DNA from: JAVBTT01 sp031550325
GTDB taxonomy: Bacteria > Bacillota > Clostridia > Oscillospirales > UBA929
Assembly (NCBI GenBank): GCA_031550325.1
Contig: JAVBOR010000040.1
Span: 1 to 38,574, forward strand
Reading direction: 5' to 3'
DNA length: 38,574 nucleotides
Positions within the stretch are counted from its first letter, which is position 1. Every line of letters starts with the position of its first letter. Below are positions 26,380 through 33,523 of the stretch, piece by piece. Below the pieces are notes generated by a model. That model did no database searches, was not told where the DNA came from, and saw only the letters and a list, made by a program, of their open reading frames with translations. The translations under genes and the position numbers were made by a program.

Positions 26380-26417
26380 AAAAGGCTGCTTTGCCGCGCA
26401 CTGGCGGCAAAACAGCC
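26380..26417 (-). terminator. Rho-independent terminator of rplJL
   Basis: On the minus strand GGCTGTTTTGCCGCC pairs with GGCAAAGCAGCC and is followed by TTTT. It lies about 54 bp after the rplL stop and ahead of the HAD gene. It separates rplJL from the downstream gene. Confidence 0.82.
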
Positions 26418-26470
26418 CTGAGTGAAATGTAGCGGCAAAGGCGCGGTTTCGCCCCTGCCCTGCGGCAGTC

Positions 26471-26848
26471 TTATTTCAAAGAGACCTTCGCGCCGGCTTC
26501 TTCAAGCTTGGCCTTGAGGGTCTCGGCTTCGGTCTTGCTCACGCTCTCCTTGATCGCCTTGGGCGCGCCCTCGACGAGATCCTTGGCTTCCTTGAGGCCA
26601 AGAGCGGTGATCTCGCGAACGACCTTAATGACGGAGACCTTGTTTTCGCCGAAGCTGTCGAGCATCACGGTGAACTCGGTCTGCTCCTCCACGGGAGCGG
26701 CGGCGGCTGCCGGGGCGGCAACCATCATTGCGGGAGCGGCGGCGGAAACGCCGAACTCTTCCTCAAGAGCCTTGACGAGCTCGGAGAGCTCAAGAACGGT
26801 AAGGGCCTTAACTTCCTCAATCAGCTTGGTCACTTTTTCACTAGCCAT
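26471..26848 (-). CDS. rplL: Ribosomal protein L7/L12
   Basis: L7/L12 forms the flexible stalk dimers on the large ribosomal subunit that recruit translation GTPases. The 125-residue length fits. The N-terminal dimer domain (KVTKLIEEVKALTVLELSEL) is followed by an Ala-rich hinge (about 38-52) and the C-terminal GTPase-contacting domain (VIKVVREITALGLKEAKDLV, VSLK end). AAGGAGG lies about 12 bases before ATG. It is 96 bp from rplJ, a gap that contains a module C hairpin. Unlike the usual order in Firmicutes, rpoB does not follow. Confidence 0.97.
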   Translation of the reverse strand: MASEKVTKLIEEVKALTVLELSELVKALEEEFGVSAAAPAMMVAAPAAAAAPVEEQTEFTVMLDSFGENKVSVIKVVREITALGLKEAKDLVEGAPKAIKESVSKTEAETLKAKLEEAGAKVSLK

Positions 26849-26902
26849 AATGGGGTGTTCCTCCTTAATAATACGTTAAAATGTGTCTGTATGGGGCAGG
26901 CG

Positions 26903-26937
26903 CTCGCTTTGTCAAAGAACCATTGGCCTTTGACGGT
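26903..26937 (+). repeat. Single module C hairpin remnant between rplJ and rplL
   Basis: GCTTTGTCAAAGAACC followed by GGCCTTTGAC matches the module C hairpin of the mosaic repeats (compare 19041-19072), with a decayed right arm. It lies between two genes of one operon and could set the ratio of the two proteins. Confidence 0.65.
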
Positions 26938-26944
26938 ATAGGCG

Positions 26945-27478
26945 TTATGCGCTCTTTTGCTCGGCGATGGCATTCAGCGCGACCACGAGACCGCGCAGAT
27001 TGGCGTTGAGCACGTTGACAAACCCCGTGATCGGCGAGTTGAGCCCCGCGAGGGCGCGCGCAACGAGCTGCTCTTTGGACGGAAGCTCGGCCAGAGCCCT
27101 GACCTGATCGGCGGAAATAATCCCGCCGTCGACAAATCCGGCTTTGATCTTAAACTTGTCGCCCGACTTCTTGGCGTATTCGCAGAGAATTTTTGCGGGC
27201 GCGACCATGTCGGTTTCACAAACGGCAAGCGCCGTTGTGTTGTTGAGCACGGGCTCAAGCCCCTCATAACCGAGTTGACGGACGGCTCGTGTCATCAGCG
27301 TGTTCTTGACGATGTGGTAGTCCACGCCGGCTGCCCGCAAATCACGGCGAAGCGTGGTGTCCTGCGCAACCGTAATGCCCTTGTAATCGACCAGCACTCC
27401 GGACTGAGCGGATTTCATGGATTCGACCAGACCGGCGACAATGGCCTTCTTTTCCTCAAGCACCTTTGCGTTTGGCAT
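26945..27478 (-). CDS. rplJ: Ribosomal protein L10
   Basis: L10 anchors the L7/L12 stalk to 23S rRNA and represses its own operon by binding the leader. The 177-residue protein has VLEEKKAIVAGLVESMKSAQ at the start, SGVLVDYKGITVAQDTTLRRDL and RAAGVDYHIVKNTLMTRA, all standard L10 segments, and a C-terminal helix that binds L7/L12. ATG at 27478 follows GGGAGG; an upstream in-frame ATG is not supported. The typical L10 leader precedes it. The rplK-rplA genes that usually come before are absent and replaced by a protease gene. Confidence 0.97.
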   Translation of the reverse strand: MPNAKVLEEKKAIVAGLVESMKSAQSGVLVDYKGITVAQDTTLRRDLRAAGVDYHIVKNTLMTRAVRQLGYEGLEPVLNNTTALAVCETDMVAPAKILCEYAKKSGDKFKIKAGFVDGGIISADQVRALAELPSKEQLVARALAGLNSPITGFVNVLNANLRGLVVALNAIAEQKSA

Positions 27479-27541
27479 GTATTCACCTCCCAATTGAACC
27501 TAAGATCTCCGCCGGACGGCCCGGCCGCGCTGCGGAGAACA

Positions 27542-27632
27542 TAAAAAATGCCCTGCGTCACAAAGACACAAGGCGCCTATATCCCATAGACGCACTCCTC
27601 GGCAGGGCTTACTTATGCCTGCTGTCTTAGGA
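27542..27632 (-). ncRNA. Ribosomal protein L10 leader (autoregulatory)
   Basis: On the minus strand the transcript begins with AAGACAGCAGG, continues CCCTGCCGAGG, then CCTTGTGTCTTTGTGACGC and ends AGGGCATTTTTT. These are the conserved elements of the Firmicutes L10 leader, in which L10(L12)4 binding promotes termination. The terminal GC stem plus T-run supports an attenuator. Boundaries are approximate. Confidence 0.9.
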
Positions 27633-27643
27633 ACGCAAATGGA

Positions 27644-27672
27644 ATTATATCGCATCGGCTCCAGCTTGTCAA
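27644..27672 (-). promoter_or_regulatory. Consensus sigma-A promoter for rplJL
   Basis: On the minus strand, TTGACA (27667-27672), a 17-base spacer and TATAAT (27644-27649): a perfect consensus, as expected for a ribosomal protein operon. The L10 leader starts just downstream. Confidence 0.92.
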
Positions 27673-27695
27673 GACTGAATCGGCAATTGCCCGCT

Positions 27696-28625
27696 TTAAG
27701 AGTAAAGCCAAGAGAAATGTATGTATGTCAGGCCACTCAGCTGCGCGCCGCAGGCGCACACGGCCTTCCCACCCGTCAGAGTATAGTCGTGGGGCTCGAG
27801 CCGGTATCCGTCGCAAAGCCCGCACACAAGCCTGTGCTCATTGTGGGAGTCGGCCGAGGGCACGGGCGCCCCAAAGACGTGATCTTCGTTGCGATGAATG
27901 CCCAGAATCACGGCGGCGCCCTTGATGTCGGCGTCCGTCGGGCCGTAAAACGAGCGATCCCAGCCATATCCCATCAACACGTCGGAGAACAGATAGGGGC
28001 TCTGGCTGGCCTTGGCATACCCGTCCAGATCGACCAGCCCGATGACATGTCCAAGCTCGTGGCAGAGGATGTGCGCGTTTCTGGCGCGCTGCTCGTCAGT
28101 TTCGCCGCGCAGGTAGAACGCGTTGATGATGATGGATACACGCTGATAATGCGCCGTGCCGGGGAAAAGCACTGCGTTTTTATTGTCCACATAGGCCGAG
28201 CGCACGTCGTTGGGATCATAGATCACCCGCGCGTATACGCTGGGGGCTTGATCGGCGCGGGCAAAATCAATGTCAAACGGAAGGAGCTCTTCGCCGGTGT
28301 TAAACGCAGCGCCGCGCCAAAGAGCCATCGCGACCGCAAAATCCTCCTTTAAATAGGAGGCGTCCAGCGTCTGGCCTTCGGGCAGGTTGATCCGGGCGGA
28401 GGCGTCGTCAAACGCGCACAGAATGCCGTTTGACGCGCTGTGGCACCAGCCGTATCCGTATTTTCCCTCTTTGATGCCCCAGTTAACCTGACCCGGGGTG
28501 TATGTACTCGTATCATATTGCTCGTACAGCACCGAGGTCTCCTCGCTGTGCGCCGCACCCGCAAGGGTCAGTGTCAAAAGCAGAGCCGCCCAAACGGCCA
28601 TGCCGCGCGCGCTCCTTCGCAACAT
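27696..28625 (-). CDS. Secreted matrixin/snapalysin-like zinc metalloprotease
   Basis: The 309-residue protein has a signal peptide (about 1-27, ending GAAHS). The metzincin site is HELGHVIGLVD: H189 and H193 bind zinc, E190 is the base, and D199 takes the place of the usual third histidine, as in snapalysin-type enzymes. The Met-turn is VLMGY (M218). A C-terminal Cys pair set (C268, C271, C290, C292) forms a possible second zinc site. ATG at 28625 follows AGAGGGG at a rather long distance; an internal ATG at 28601 after AAGGAG is an alternative. It is likely exported by Sec and acts outside the cell. Its substrate is unknown, and its link to the downstream ribosomal genes looks accidental. 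Confidence 0.85.
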   Translation of the reverse strand: MLRRSARGMAVWAALLLTLTLAGAAHSEETSVLYEQYDTSTYTPGQVNWGIKEGKYGYGWCHSASNGILCAFDDASARINLPEGQTLDASYLKEDFAVAMALWRGAAFNTGEELLPFDIDFARADQAPSVYARVIYDPNDVRSAYVDNKNAVLFPGTAHYQRVSIIINAFYLRGETDEQRARNAHILCHELGHVIGLVDLDGYAKASQSPYLFSDVLMGYGWDRSFYGPTDADIKGAAVILGIHRNEDHVFGAPVPSADSHNEHRLVCGLCDGYRLEPHDYTLTGGKAVCACGAQLSGLTYIHFSWLYS

Positions 28626-28866
28626 ATCGTTCTCTTCCCCTCTGCCGGAAATTGACCGGGCGCAGTCCCGGTTCCCGTGCTTATATCTATACTGATCCCA
28701 ATTCTATAGAATAATGCGTATTGGCGCGTCCGAAACCGTCTCGCCGGCGCGGAGGCTCGTTTTGCGCGGATTATATCACCCGCCCAAGCGCTTTGTCAAG
28801 CAAAAGCGCCGCCCTGCTAAACTGTCAGGGGACCCCGGTTCTTTGACAAAGCGGAGGCCGGATCAC
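28626..28866. other. Intergenic region between the protease and radical SAM genes
   Basis: No gene recognised. At 28786-28860 it holds fragments of module C, with CTTTGTCAA on one side and GGTTCTTTGACAAAGCGGAG on the other, in the orientation opposite to R1-R4. A short palindrome, ATTCTATAGAAT, at 28700-28711 may belong to the protease promoter. Confidence 0.55.
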
Positions 28867-28895
28867 TTGCAATCCGCAGCGGCGGCGGCTATACT
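28867..28895 (+). promoter_or_regulatory. Predicted sigma-A promoter for the radical SAM-PadR operon
   Basis: TTGCAA (28867-28872), a 17-base GC-rich spacer and TATACT (28890-28895). GGGAGG at 28909-28914 follows but has no usable ATG, GTG or TTG at the proper distance. Confidence 0.65.
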
Positions 28896-28967
28896 GGTAC
28901 TCAAAGACGGGAGGCGGTCAAAGCGGACGGTTCTGTTCCGGGGCGCTTTAAGAAGCTCTATATAGAG

Positions 28968-29783
28968 GTGACCAACCTGTGCAATCTGCGCTGCTCGTTT
29001 TGTCCTGGGCCGGGACGGCCCGCGCGCACCATGACACCGGAGGAGTTTTCCCGGGTGCTGGAGGCGCTGGAAGGCGTGAGCGGGCAGCTTTATCTGCACG
29101 TGATGGGCGAGCCGCTTTTGCACCCCGAGCTGGAGGGGCTTCTCGATCTGTGCGCTGGCCACGGCCGCGAGGTCAACCTCACGACCAACGGGACGCTGCT
29201 GGCAAAGCGCGCGGAGCTGCTGCTCGGCGCGCGGGCGCTCCGCCAGGTGAACGTCTCGCTGCACGCCCAGACGGACTCCGAGGCGCTTTCGGTGCTGGAG
29301 GCGGCAAAAGCCTTTATCGGATCGCCCGGGCGGCGCGTGATGGTCTCCCTTCGGCTTTGGTCGGGGCAGGATGCGCCTGAGACCGCCTTTTTGCGGGACG
29401 CTGTTTTGCGCCGTTTTCCCGACGCTACCCCTCAGACGCGGCGCGGCGCGCCGGCCTGGCGGCTGACGGACGGTGCGCATTTAGAGCTTGCCCAGCGCTT
29501 TGACTGGCCAGATCAGGCCCTGTCCTACGGGAAGACGGGGTTTTGCCGCGGGCTGAGAGACCAGATGGCCGTACTCAGCGACGGAACGGTCTGCCCGTGC
29601 TGCCTTGACCGGCGCGGGGATATTTCCCTGGGAAACCTGCTAAGGACTCCGCTGGCGGAGATTTTGGCGTCCGCGCGGGCCAGGGCGCTGTATGACGGCT
29701 TTTCGGCGCGTGTGGCCGTAGAGCGGTTGTGCGTCGGGTGCTCCTATAAGGAGCGCTTTGGATCAAACGGATGCGGAGGGTGA
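28968..29783 (+). CDS. Radical SAM protein with SPASM-like C-terminus
   Basis: From GTG at 28968 the protein has 271 residues. It starts MTNLCNLRCSFCPGPG, so the cluster cysteines (C-x3-C-x2-C) come within 12 residues, and HVMGEPLLHPE stands for the GGEP loop. The C-terminus (CRGLRDQMAVLSDGTVCPCC ... CVGCSY) is SPASM-like and could bind another Fe-S cluster. The same frame continues upstream as RFKKLYIE, which is how related enzymes begin, but no ATG, GTG or TTG occurs there. The true start may be a rare codon or lie behind a frameshift. The GTG has no good binding site. The gene overlaps the binding site of the PadR gene, so the two form an operon. Substrate unknown. Confidence 0.75.
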   Translation: MTNLCNLRCSFCPGPGRPARTMTPEEFSRVLEALEGVSGQLYLHVMGEPLLHPELEGLLDLCAGHGREVNLTTNGTLLAKRAELLLGARALRQVNVSLHAQTDSEALSVLEAAKAFIGSPGRRVMVSLRLWSGQDAPETAFLRDAVLRRFPDATPQTRRGAPAWRLTDGAHLELAQRFDWPDQALSYGKTGFCRGLRDQMAVLSDGTVCPCCLDRRGDISLGNLLRTPLAEILASARARALYDGFSARVAVERLCVGCSYKERFGSNGCGG

Positions 29784-29787
29784 CGCA

Positions 29788-30141
29788 ATGGCTCTGGAAG
29801 GGCCGCGCGACGCGGCGATGACCGAAACAATGTACTATATTCTTCTGTCTCTGGCCAGCCCGCGCCATGGCTACGGCATTATGCTGCACACGCGTCAGAT
29901 TACAAATGGCCGCCTTTTGCTGGGCGCGGGAACCATCTACAACTCCCTGGCGCGGCTGTTGCGCGACGGGCTGGTCGAGATCTGCGAGCAGACGAGACGG
30001 CGCAAGTTTTATAAGCTCACGGCGGTGGGCCGCTCCGTTTTGATCCGGGAAATTGAGCGGCTGAATGAGCTTTGTCGCAATGGCGCCGACTTTGCCCGGC
30101 AGGAGCCCTCGCCTCAGGCTGTCAAAGTACCCGCAGAATAA
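29788..30141 (+). CDS. PadR-family transcriptional regulator
   Basis: The 117-residue protein is a winged-helix repressor of the PadR type: TMYYILLSLASPRHGYGIML starts the domain, and GAGTIYNSLARLLRDGLVEI with RRKFYKLTAVGRSVL are helix-turn-helix and wing. ATG at 29788 has GGAGGG seven bases before it; the radical SAM stop lies inside that spacer, so translation is coupled. PadR proteins usually repress a nearby operon or their own, with release by small molecules or peptides. The radical SAM gene is the likely target. The C-terminal dimer helix is short. Confidence 0.9.
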   Translation: MALEGPRDAAMTETMYYILLSLASPRHGYGIMLHTRQITNGRLLLGAGTIYNSLARLLRDGLVEICEQTRRRKFYKLTAVGRSVLIREIERLNELCRNGADFARQEPSPQAVKVPAE

Positions 30142-30223
30142 ATCTGTACCGGGTTTTGATGGGGAACGCTGCCGGCTATGCAGTCAGGCATCAGACAAAA
30201 GCGACATTCTCGTTTCTTTGAGC

Positions 30224-30275
30224 AAAGGCCCGACGCCAAATCCGAAAAGGACGGGAGCGTGAAGGGCCTTTTTTT
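30224..30275 (+). terminator. Probable terminator after the PadR gene
   Basis: AAAGGCCC pairs with GGGCCTTT and is followed by a T-run (TTTTT to 30275). The loop is long (about 32 bases) and may hold an inner stem. Confidence 0.65.
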
Positions 30276-30314
30276 GCAGATTTTTTTGACAGGCTGCGCC
30301 TTTTGAACTTTTTC

Positions 30315-30343
30315 TTGCATTTGGAAATCCCTTGTGGTATACT
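30315..30343 (+). promoter_or_regulatory. Predicted sigma-A promoter for rpsB-tsf
   Basis: TTGCAT (30315-30320), a 17-base spacer and TATACT (30338-30343), with an extended TG-N element before the -10. A perfect TTGACA at 30286-30291 lies too far upstream for this -10. Confidence 0.72.
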
Positions 30344-30349
30344 GTTTTG

Positions 30350-30458
30350 GCCTGCAAAGCAGGTAATTCACACGCGGCGGGACAGTTTCGGCCGGTGCCT
30401 TCGGGTGACCGGACTGGAGGAACGCTGCGGAGGAATAACAAATTGAAGGAGGTATCCC
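30350..30458 (+). promoter_or_regulatory. 5' leader of rpsB, structured, class unknown
   Basis: A leader of about 110 nt with a CCTGC/GCAGG hairpin at its start and a GGTGCC-TTCG-GGTGACC-like stem further on. Ribosomal protein S2 controls its operon through a leader in some bacteria. I cannot match this one to a known motif. It ends with the binding site AAGGAGG. Confidence 0.4.
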
Positions 30459-31199
30459 ATGGGAGTCGTATCCATGAAGCAGCTTCTGGAGGCCGGCGTG
30501 CACTTTGGTCACCAGACCCGCCGCTGGAACCCCAAAATGGCGCCCTACATCTTCACGGAGCGCAATGGCATCTATATCATTGACCTGCAGAAAACCGTCC
30601 GCAAGCTCGAGGAGGCCTACAATTTTGTGCGCGACCTCTCGCTTCAGGGCGAAAACCTGCTGATGGTGGGCACCAAGAAACAGGCGCAGGACGCCATCCG
30701 GGAAGAGTCCGAGCGCGTAGGCATGTACTTTGTCAACGCCCGTTGGCTCGGCGGCATGCTCACCAACTTTAAAACCATGCGCAACCGTGTGAACCGTCTG
30801 ACGCAGCTGCAGAAGATGGAAGAGGACGGCACGTTTGAGATGCTTCCCAAAAAGGAAGTCATCAAGCTGCGCGGCGAAATCATCAAGCTCAAGAAGTATC
30901 TGGGCGGCGTCAAAGAAATGCGCAAGCTGCCCGGCGCTTTGTTTATTGTCGATCCGCGCAAGGAGCGCAACGCCATTGCGGAAGCCCGCAAGCTCGGCAT
31001 TCCCATCGTGGCCATCGTCGACACCAACTGCGACCCCGATGAGATCGACTACCCGATTCCCGGAAATGACGACGCGATCCGCGCCATCAAGCTCATTGCG
31101 CAGACCATGGCCAACGCGATGATGGAGGGACGCCAGGGAGAGCAGCTGAACAAGGACGAGATTCTGGATCAGGAAGAAAAAACAGGCGGGGAGGCGTAA
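30459..31199 (+). CDS. rpsB: Ribosomal protein S2
   Basis: S2 is a small-subunit protein added late in assembly and needed for S1 binding. The 246-residue protein starts MGVVSMKQLLEAGVHFGHQT and has RRWNPKMAPYIFTERNGIYI, RWLGGMLTNFKTMRNRV and LFIVDPRKERNAIAEARKLG, the standard S2 blocks including the coiled-coil insertion. AAGGAGG stands seven bases before ATG. Two bases separate its stop from tsf. The usual pair rpsB-tsf is kept, but pyrH and frr do not follow. Confidence 0.98.
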   Translation: MGVVSMKQLLEAGVHFGHQTRRWNPKMAPYIFTERNGIYIIDLQKTVRKLEEAYNFVRDLSLQGENLLMVGTKKQAQDAIREESERVGMYFVNARWLGGMLTNFKTMRNRVNRLTQLQKMEEDGTFEMLPKKEVIKLRGEIIKLKKYLGGVKEMRKLPGALFIVDPRKERNAIAEARKLGIPIVAIVDTNCDPDEIDYPIPGNDDAIRAIKLIAQTMANAMMEGRQGEQLNKDEILDQEEKTGGEA

Positions 31200-31201
31200 C
31201 C

Positions 31202-32128
31202 ATGGCAGTTAGTGTTGGAGACATTCAAATTCTGCGCGAAAAAACCGGAGCGGGCATGATGGACTGCAAGCGCGCGCTCACCGAGACGGACGGGGATCTT
31301 GACAAGGCCATTGACCTCCTGAGGGAAAAAGGCATGGCCACAGCCCTGAAAAAGTCTACCCGCATCGCTGCCGAGGGTGCTTGCTATGCCTGTGTCTGCG
31401 ATAAAAGCGGCGCCGGCGCCGCAGTAGAGATCAACTCCGAGACCGATTTTTCGGCCAAGAGCGATTCGTTCCAGGCCTTTTTGAAGGACGTCACCACCGT
31501 CGTCCTCAAGGATAACCCCGCCGATCTTGAAGACCTTAAGCTCAAAACCTATCCCGGCGGCGACCGCACGGTCGGCGACGTTCTGCAGGAGAAAGTTCTG
31601 ACGATCGGGGAGAATATCCAGATCCGCCGGTTTGCCCGTTCGGCCGACCCTCTCAACTGCGCGTATGTCCACATGGGCGGAAAGATTGCCGTGCTCGTAC
31701 ACTTAAACGCGTTTGACAACAATCATCCCGCCGTGCTGGAGCTTGGCCGCGATATCGCCATGCAGATCGCCGCCATGCGCCCGCTGTGGCTGGACCGTTC
31801 GGCGGTTGACCCCGCTGAACTGGCCAAAGAGAAGGAAATTCTCACGGCGCAGATTCTTCAGGACGAAAAGAACGCCAACAAGCCGCAGGCCGTCATTGAA
31901 AAGATCGTCGAAGGCCGCGTGGGCAAGTATTACTCCGATGTCTGCCTGCTTGAGCAGCCCTTTGTCAAGGAGAACAAGCTGACCGTCGGGCAGTATGTGG
32001 AGCAAAAGAGCAAAGAGCTTGGCGGCAAAATTGAGGTCACCTGCTTTACCCGCTTTGAAAAGGGCGAGGGCCTGGCCAAGCGCGAGGACGACTTTGCCTC
32101 AGAAGTGGCCAAGATGACCGCCAATTAA
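31202..32128 (+). CDS. tsf: Elongation factor Ts
   Basis: EF-Ts exchanges GDP for GTP on EF-Tu. The 308-residue protein has the UBA-like N-terminal LREKTGAGMMDCKRALTETD, then core domains with EINSETDFSAKSDSF, the contact region with EF-Tu, and the C-terminal module. GGGGAGG lies seven bases upstream of ATG and overlaps the rpsB end. It shares the rpsB promoter, and a hairpin at 32210-32247 may end the transcript. Confidence 0.97.
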   Translation: MAVSVGDIQILREKTGAGMMDCKRALTETDGDLDKAIDLLREKGMATALKKSTRIAAEGACYACVCDKSGAGAAVEINSETDFSAKSDSFQAFLKDVTTVVLKDNPADLEDLKLKTYPGGDRTVGDVLQEKVLTIGENIQIRRFARSADPLNCAYVHMGGKIAVLVHLNAFDNNHPAVLELGRDIAMQIAAMRPLWLDRSAVDPAELAKEKEILTAQILQDEKNANKPQAVIEKIVEGRVGKYYSDVCLLEQPFVKENKLTVGQYVEQKSKELGGKIEVTCFTRFEKGEGLAKREDDFASEVAKMTAN

Positions 32129-32209
32129 GCAACTTTTTCAAGTTTGTCGGAGGGCTTTCGGTTCTTCGGCAAGTTTGGGATCGGGTTGATCCGCTGCTGC
32201 GGTTTACAA

Positions 32210-32284
32210 AAGGGGAGTACTCGGATTTTTATTCGGGGACTCCCCTTCAGGTTGTCAAAGAACCTTTGCTTCTTTGACAAAACG
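32210..32284 (+). repeat. Two-hairpin repeat remnant after tsf, possible terminator
   Basis: First stem: AAGGGGAGT (32210-32218) with ACTCCCCTT (32239-32247), holding a core like module A (CGGATT ... TTCGG). Second: TTGTCAAAGAACC... with CTTCTTTGACAA (32250-32278), a module C hairpin in reverse orientation. It lies about 80 bp past the tsf stop and is the likely 3' boundary of the rpsB-tsf transcript. There is no T-run. Confidence 0.65.
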
Positions 32285-32980
32285 AGGGCAGGATCAAACC
32301 GCTTTACGAAATTGCAGGGATAGGCTTTGCGGAAGTGAATCCCACATGAGCTTGTCATTTAATCATTATCGGCCATTCGTCCGGAACGCCATGCGGCAGT
32401 TTTTTGTTTGCCCCACAGCATATTTCCTCTCAATGTTTACACAGCCGCGGCTTGGCTTCCTGTTATAATGGCCATCGATGCAACAGATTGACACTTTTCA
32501 CGAAAAAATGCCAGCATTCGACTTTTTATGACATTTTTTTAGTTTATGTGTGCCAATTTTTGGTAAATCCTGTCTCCGAAGTATGGGAGAACGCCGCACC
32601 GGCCTTGGCGCAAGCATAAAATCGTCAAGCTGACGGAAAATTTTCCACGCGGTTCCCTGGCAGTTAATGTCCAATCGGCATGAAGGTGTTTGGGCGGTTT
32701 CCCGCGGCGGATTGGCAAAAAACATCTCGTTTTTTCCCTCAGCACCTCAAAATTCCTTTACATCCTCTCTGTTTCGTGCCTTTCCCCACGCGCACAGGCC
32801 ATTTACCCGCTTTTTTCTCCATGGGTCCGGAGGCGCGCTCTGCCTCTATCAAGCGTTTGCAGTCGCCGCTCCACCGTCCCCAGCCCGGCGAATTAACATA
32901 ATCTAGTACAGAAAACCGTTCTGTTTTGACACATTTCACGATATTTTCGCGGGATAGGGAAAATTAGCCGAATTTTACTA
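32285..32980. other. About 0.7 kb without a recognisable gene
   Basis: Short open frames exist on both strands but none has a good binding site plus protein-like composition. A TATAAT at 32464-32469 has only TTTACA 22 bases upstream, too far for a normal promoter. Base composition shifts to A+T-rich in patches (32500-32560 and 32900-32980), unlike the coding surroundings. It might hold an uncharacterised RNA or be the remains of a lost gene. Confidence 0.5.
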
Positions 32981-33009
32981 TTGACATTTGTAACAACTTG
33001 GCTTATACT
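32981..33009 (+). promoter_or_regulatory. Near-consensus sigma-A promoter for the candidate RiPP precursor
   Basis: TTGACA (32981-32986), a 17-base spacer and TATACT (33004-33009) inside an A+T-rich stretch. It is one of the strongest promoters by sequence in this window and stands about 148 bp before the small gene. Confidence 0.85.
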
Positions 33010-33014
33010 TTAAC

Positions 33015-33156
33015 TCAGCAGGATGGATTTGTGTCCCCGAGTTTCCTGGGTCTTCCCGCCCAGGTTTCTCTTTGGACGCATTCCGGTTCTTAAGGTTTTG
33101 CGTGAGAAGACCTCTTGCGTGGGATCTGTTTAAAAGAATAAAGGAGGCGCACACAA
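33015..33156 (+). promoter_or_regulatory. Structured 5' leader of the candidate precursor peptide
   Basis: About 140 nt with two hairpins: CCTGGG/CCCAGG (33045-33064), extended by GAG/CTC across symmetric internal loops, and ACGCA/TGCGT (33076-33103). A run of A-rich sequence and AAAGGAGG follow, leaving the start codon free. It could stabilise the mRNA or be regulatory. It matches no riboswitch class that I know. Confidence 0.55.
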
Positions 33157-33315
33157 ATGGAGAAAACCTATGAAAAACCCCTCGTGAACAAAGTCGTCCT
33201 CATGGCCAACGAGCGCGTTGCCGCCGATTGTGATCCTATCGGCTCGGATCCGATTCCCGGCATGTGCTTGCCCGATGTCCAGAATCCCCATTTGGAAACC
33301 GACACCCCCAGCTGA
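33157..33315 (+). CDS. Candidate RiPP precursor peptide, 52 residues, two cysteines
   Basis: A 159-bp gene with AAAGGAGG nine bases before ATG and a strong upstream promoter. The first half (MEKTYEKPLVNKVVLMANER) looks like a leader: charged, helix-prone and with a KPLVNKVVLM block that a maturase could recognise. The second half carries two cysteines (C25, C37) within a Gly/Pro/Asp-rich stretch, DCDPIGSDPIPGMC, then PDVQNPHLETDTPS. A radical SAM/SPASM enzyme follows 208 bp later, the typical companion of peptides modified at Cys or other side chains (sactipeptides, ranthipeptides, cyclophanes). It is not SCIFF, which has six cysteines. I know no family with this core, so both identity and product are inferred. 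Confidence 0.75.
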   Translation: MEKTYEKPLVNKVVLMANERVAADCDPIGSDPIPGMCLPDVQNPHLETDTPS

Positions 33316-33330
33316 TTGAATTGACTACAT

Positions 33331-33364
33331 AAATTATCGGCGCCATATTTGGCGCCGATAATTT
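33331..33364 (+). terminator. Perfect 14-bp hairpin between peptide gene and maturase gene
   Basis: AAATTATCGGCGCC pairs completely with GGCGCCGATAATTT over the loop ATATTT, 15 bases after the peptide stop. T-rich sequence follows but is not a clean run. It probably terminates or slows most transcripts or protects the peptide mRNA, giving more precursor than enzyme. Confidence 0.75.
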
Positions 33365-33417
33365 GTTCGTTCCAAAATTTTTCCTTTTCAGCCCTTTCCA
33401 GGTTTATCCGGACAGGC

Positions 33418-33454
33418 AGGGCCTTTTCCCCGTTTGGAGCGGGGAAAAGCCCTT
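33418..33454 (+). other. Second hairpin upstream of the maturase gene
   Basis: AGGGCCTTTTCCCCG pairs with CGGGGAAAAGCCCT (one bulge) over a seven-base loop. It lies 70 bp before the radical SAM start and may add to attenuation or 5' protection. Confidence 0.6.
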
Positions 33455-33523
33455 CGCGGCGCGGTCGAAGAGGCCCGGCGTGCGGATTAACCAAAACTAC
33501 TCTTCCGGGAGGTTAACACGACG

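Noticed and set aside
32436..32469. Promoter from TTTACA and TATAAT after tsf
   Set aside because: The 22-base spacing is too long for a sigma-A promoter, and no gene or defined RNA follows.
32404..32945. Several short open frames on both strands after tsf
   Set aside because: None has a binding site at the right distance, and they overlap each other in different frames with unusual residue content.
33157..33315. SCIFF-type precursor
   Set aside because: SCIFF peptides carry six cysteines in a short C-terminal segment; this peptide has two.
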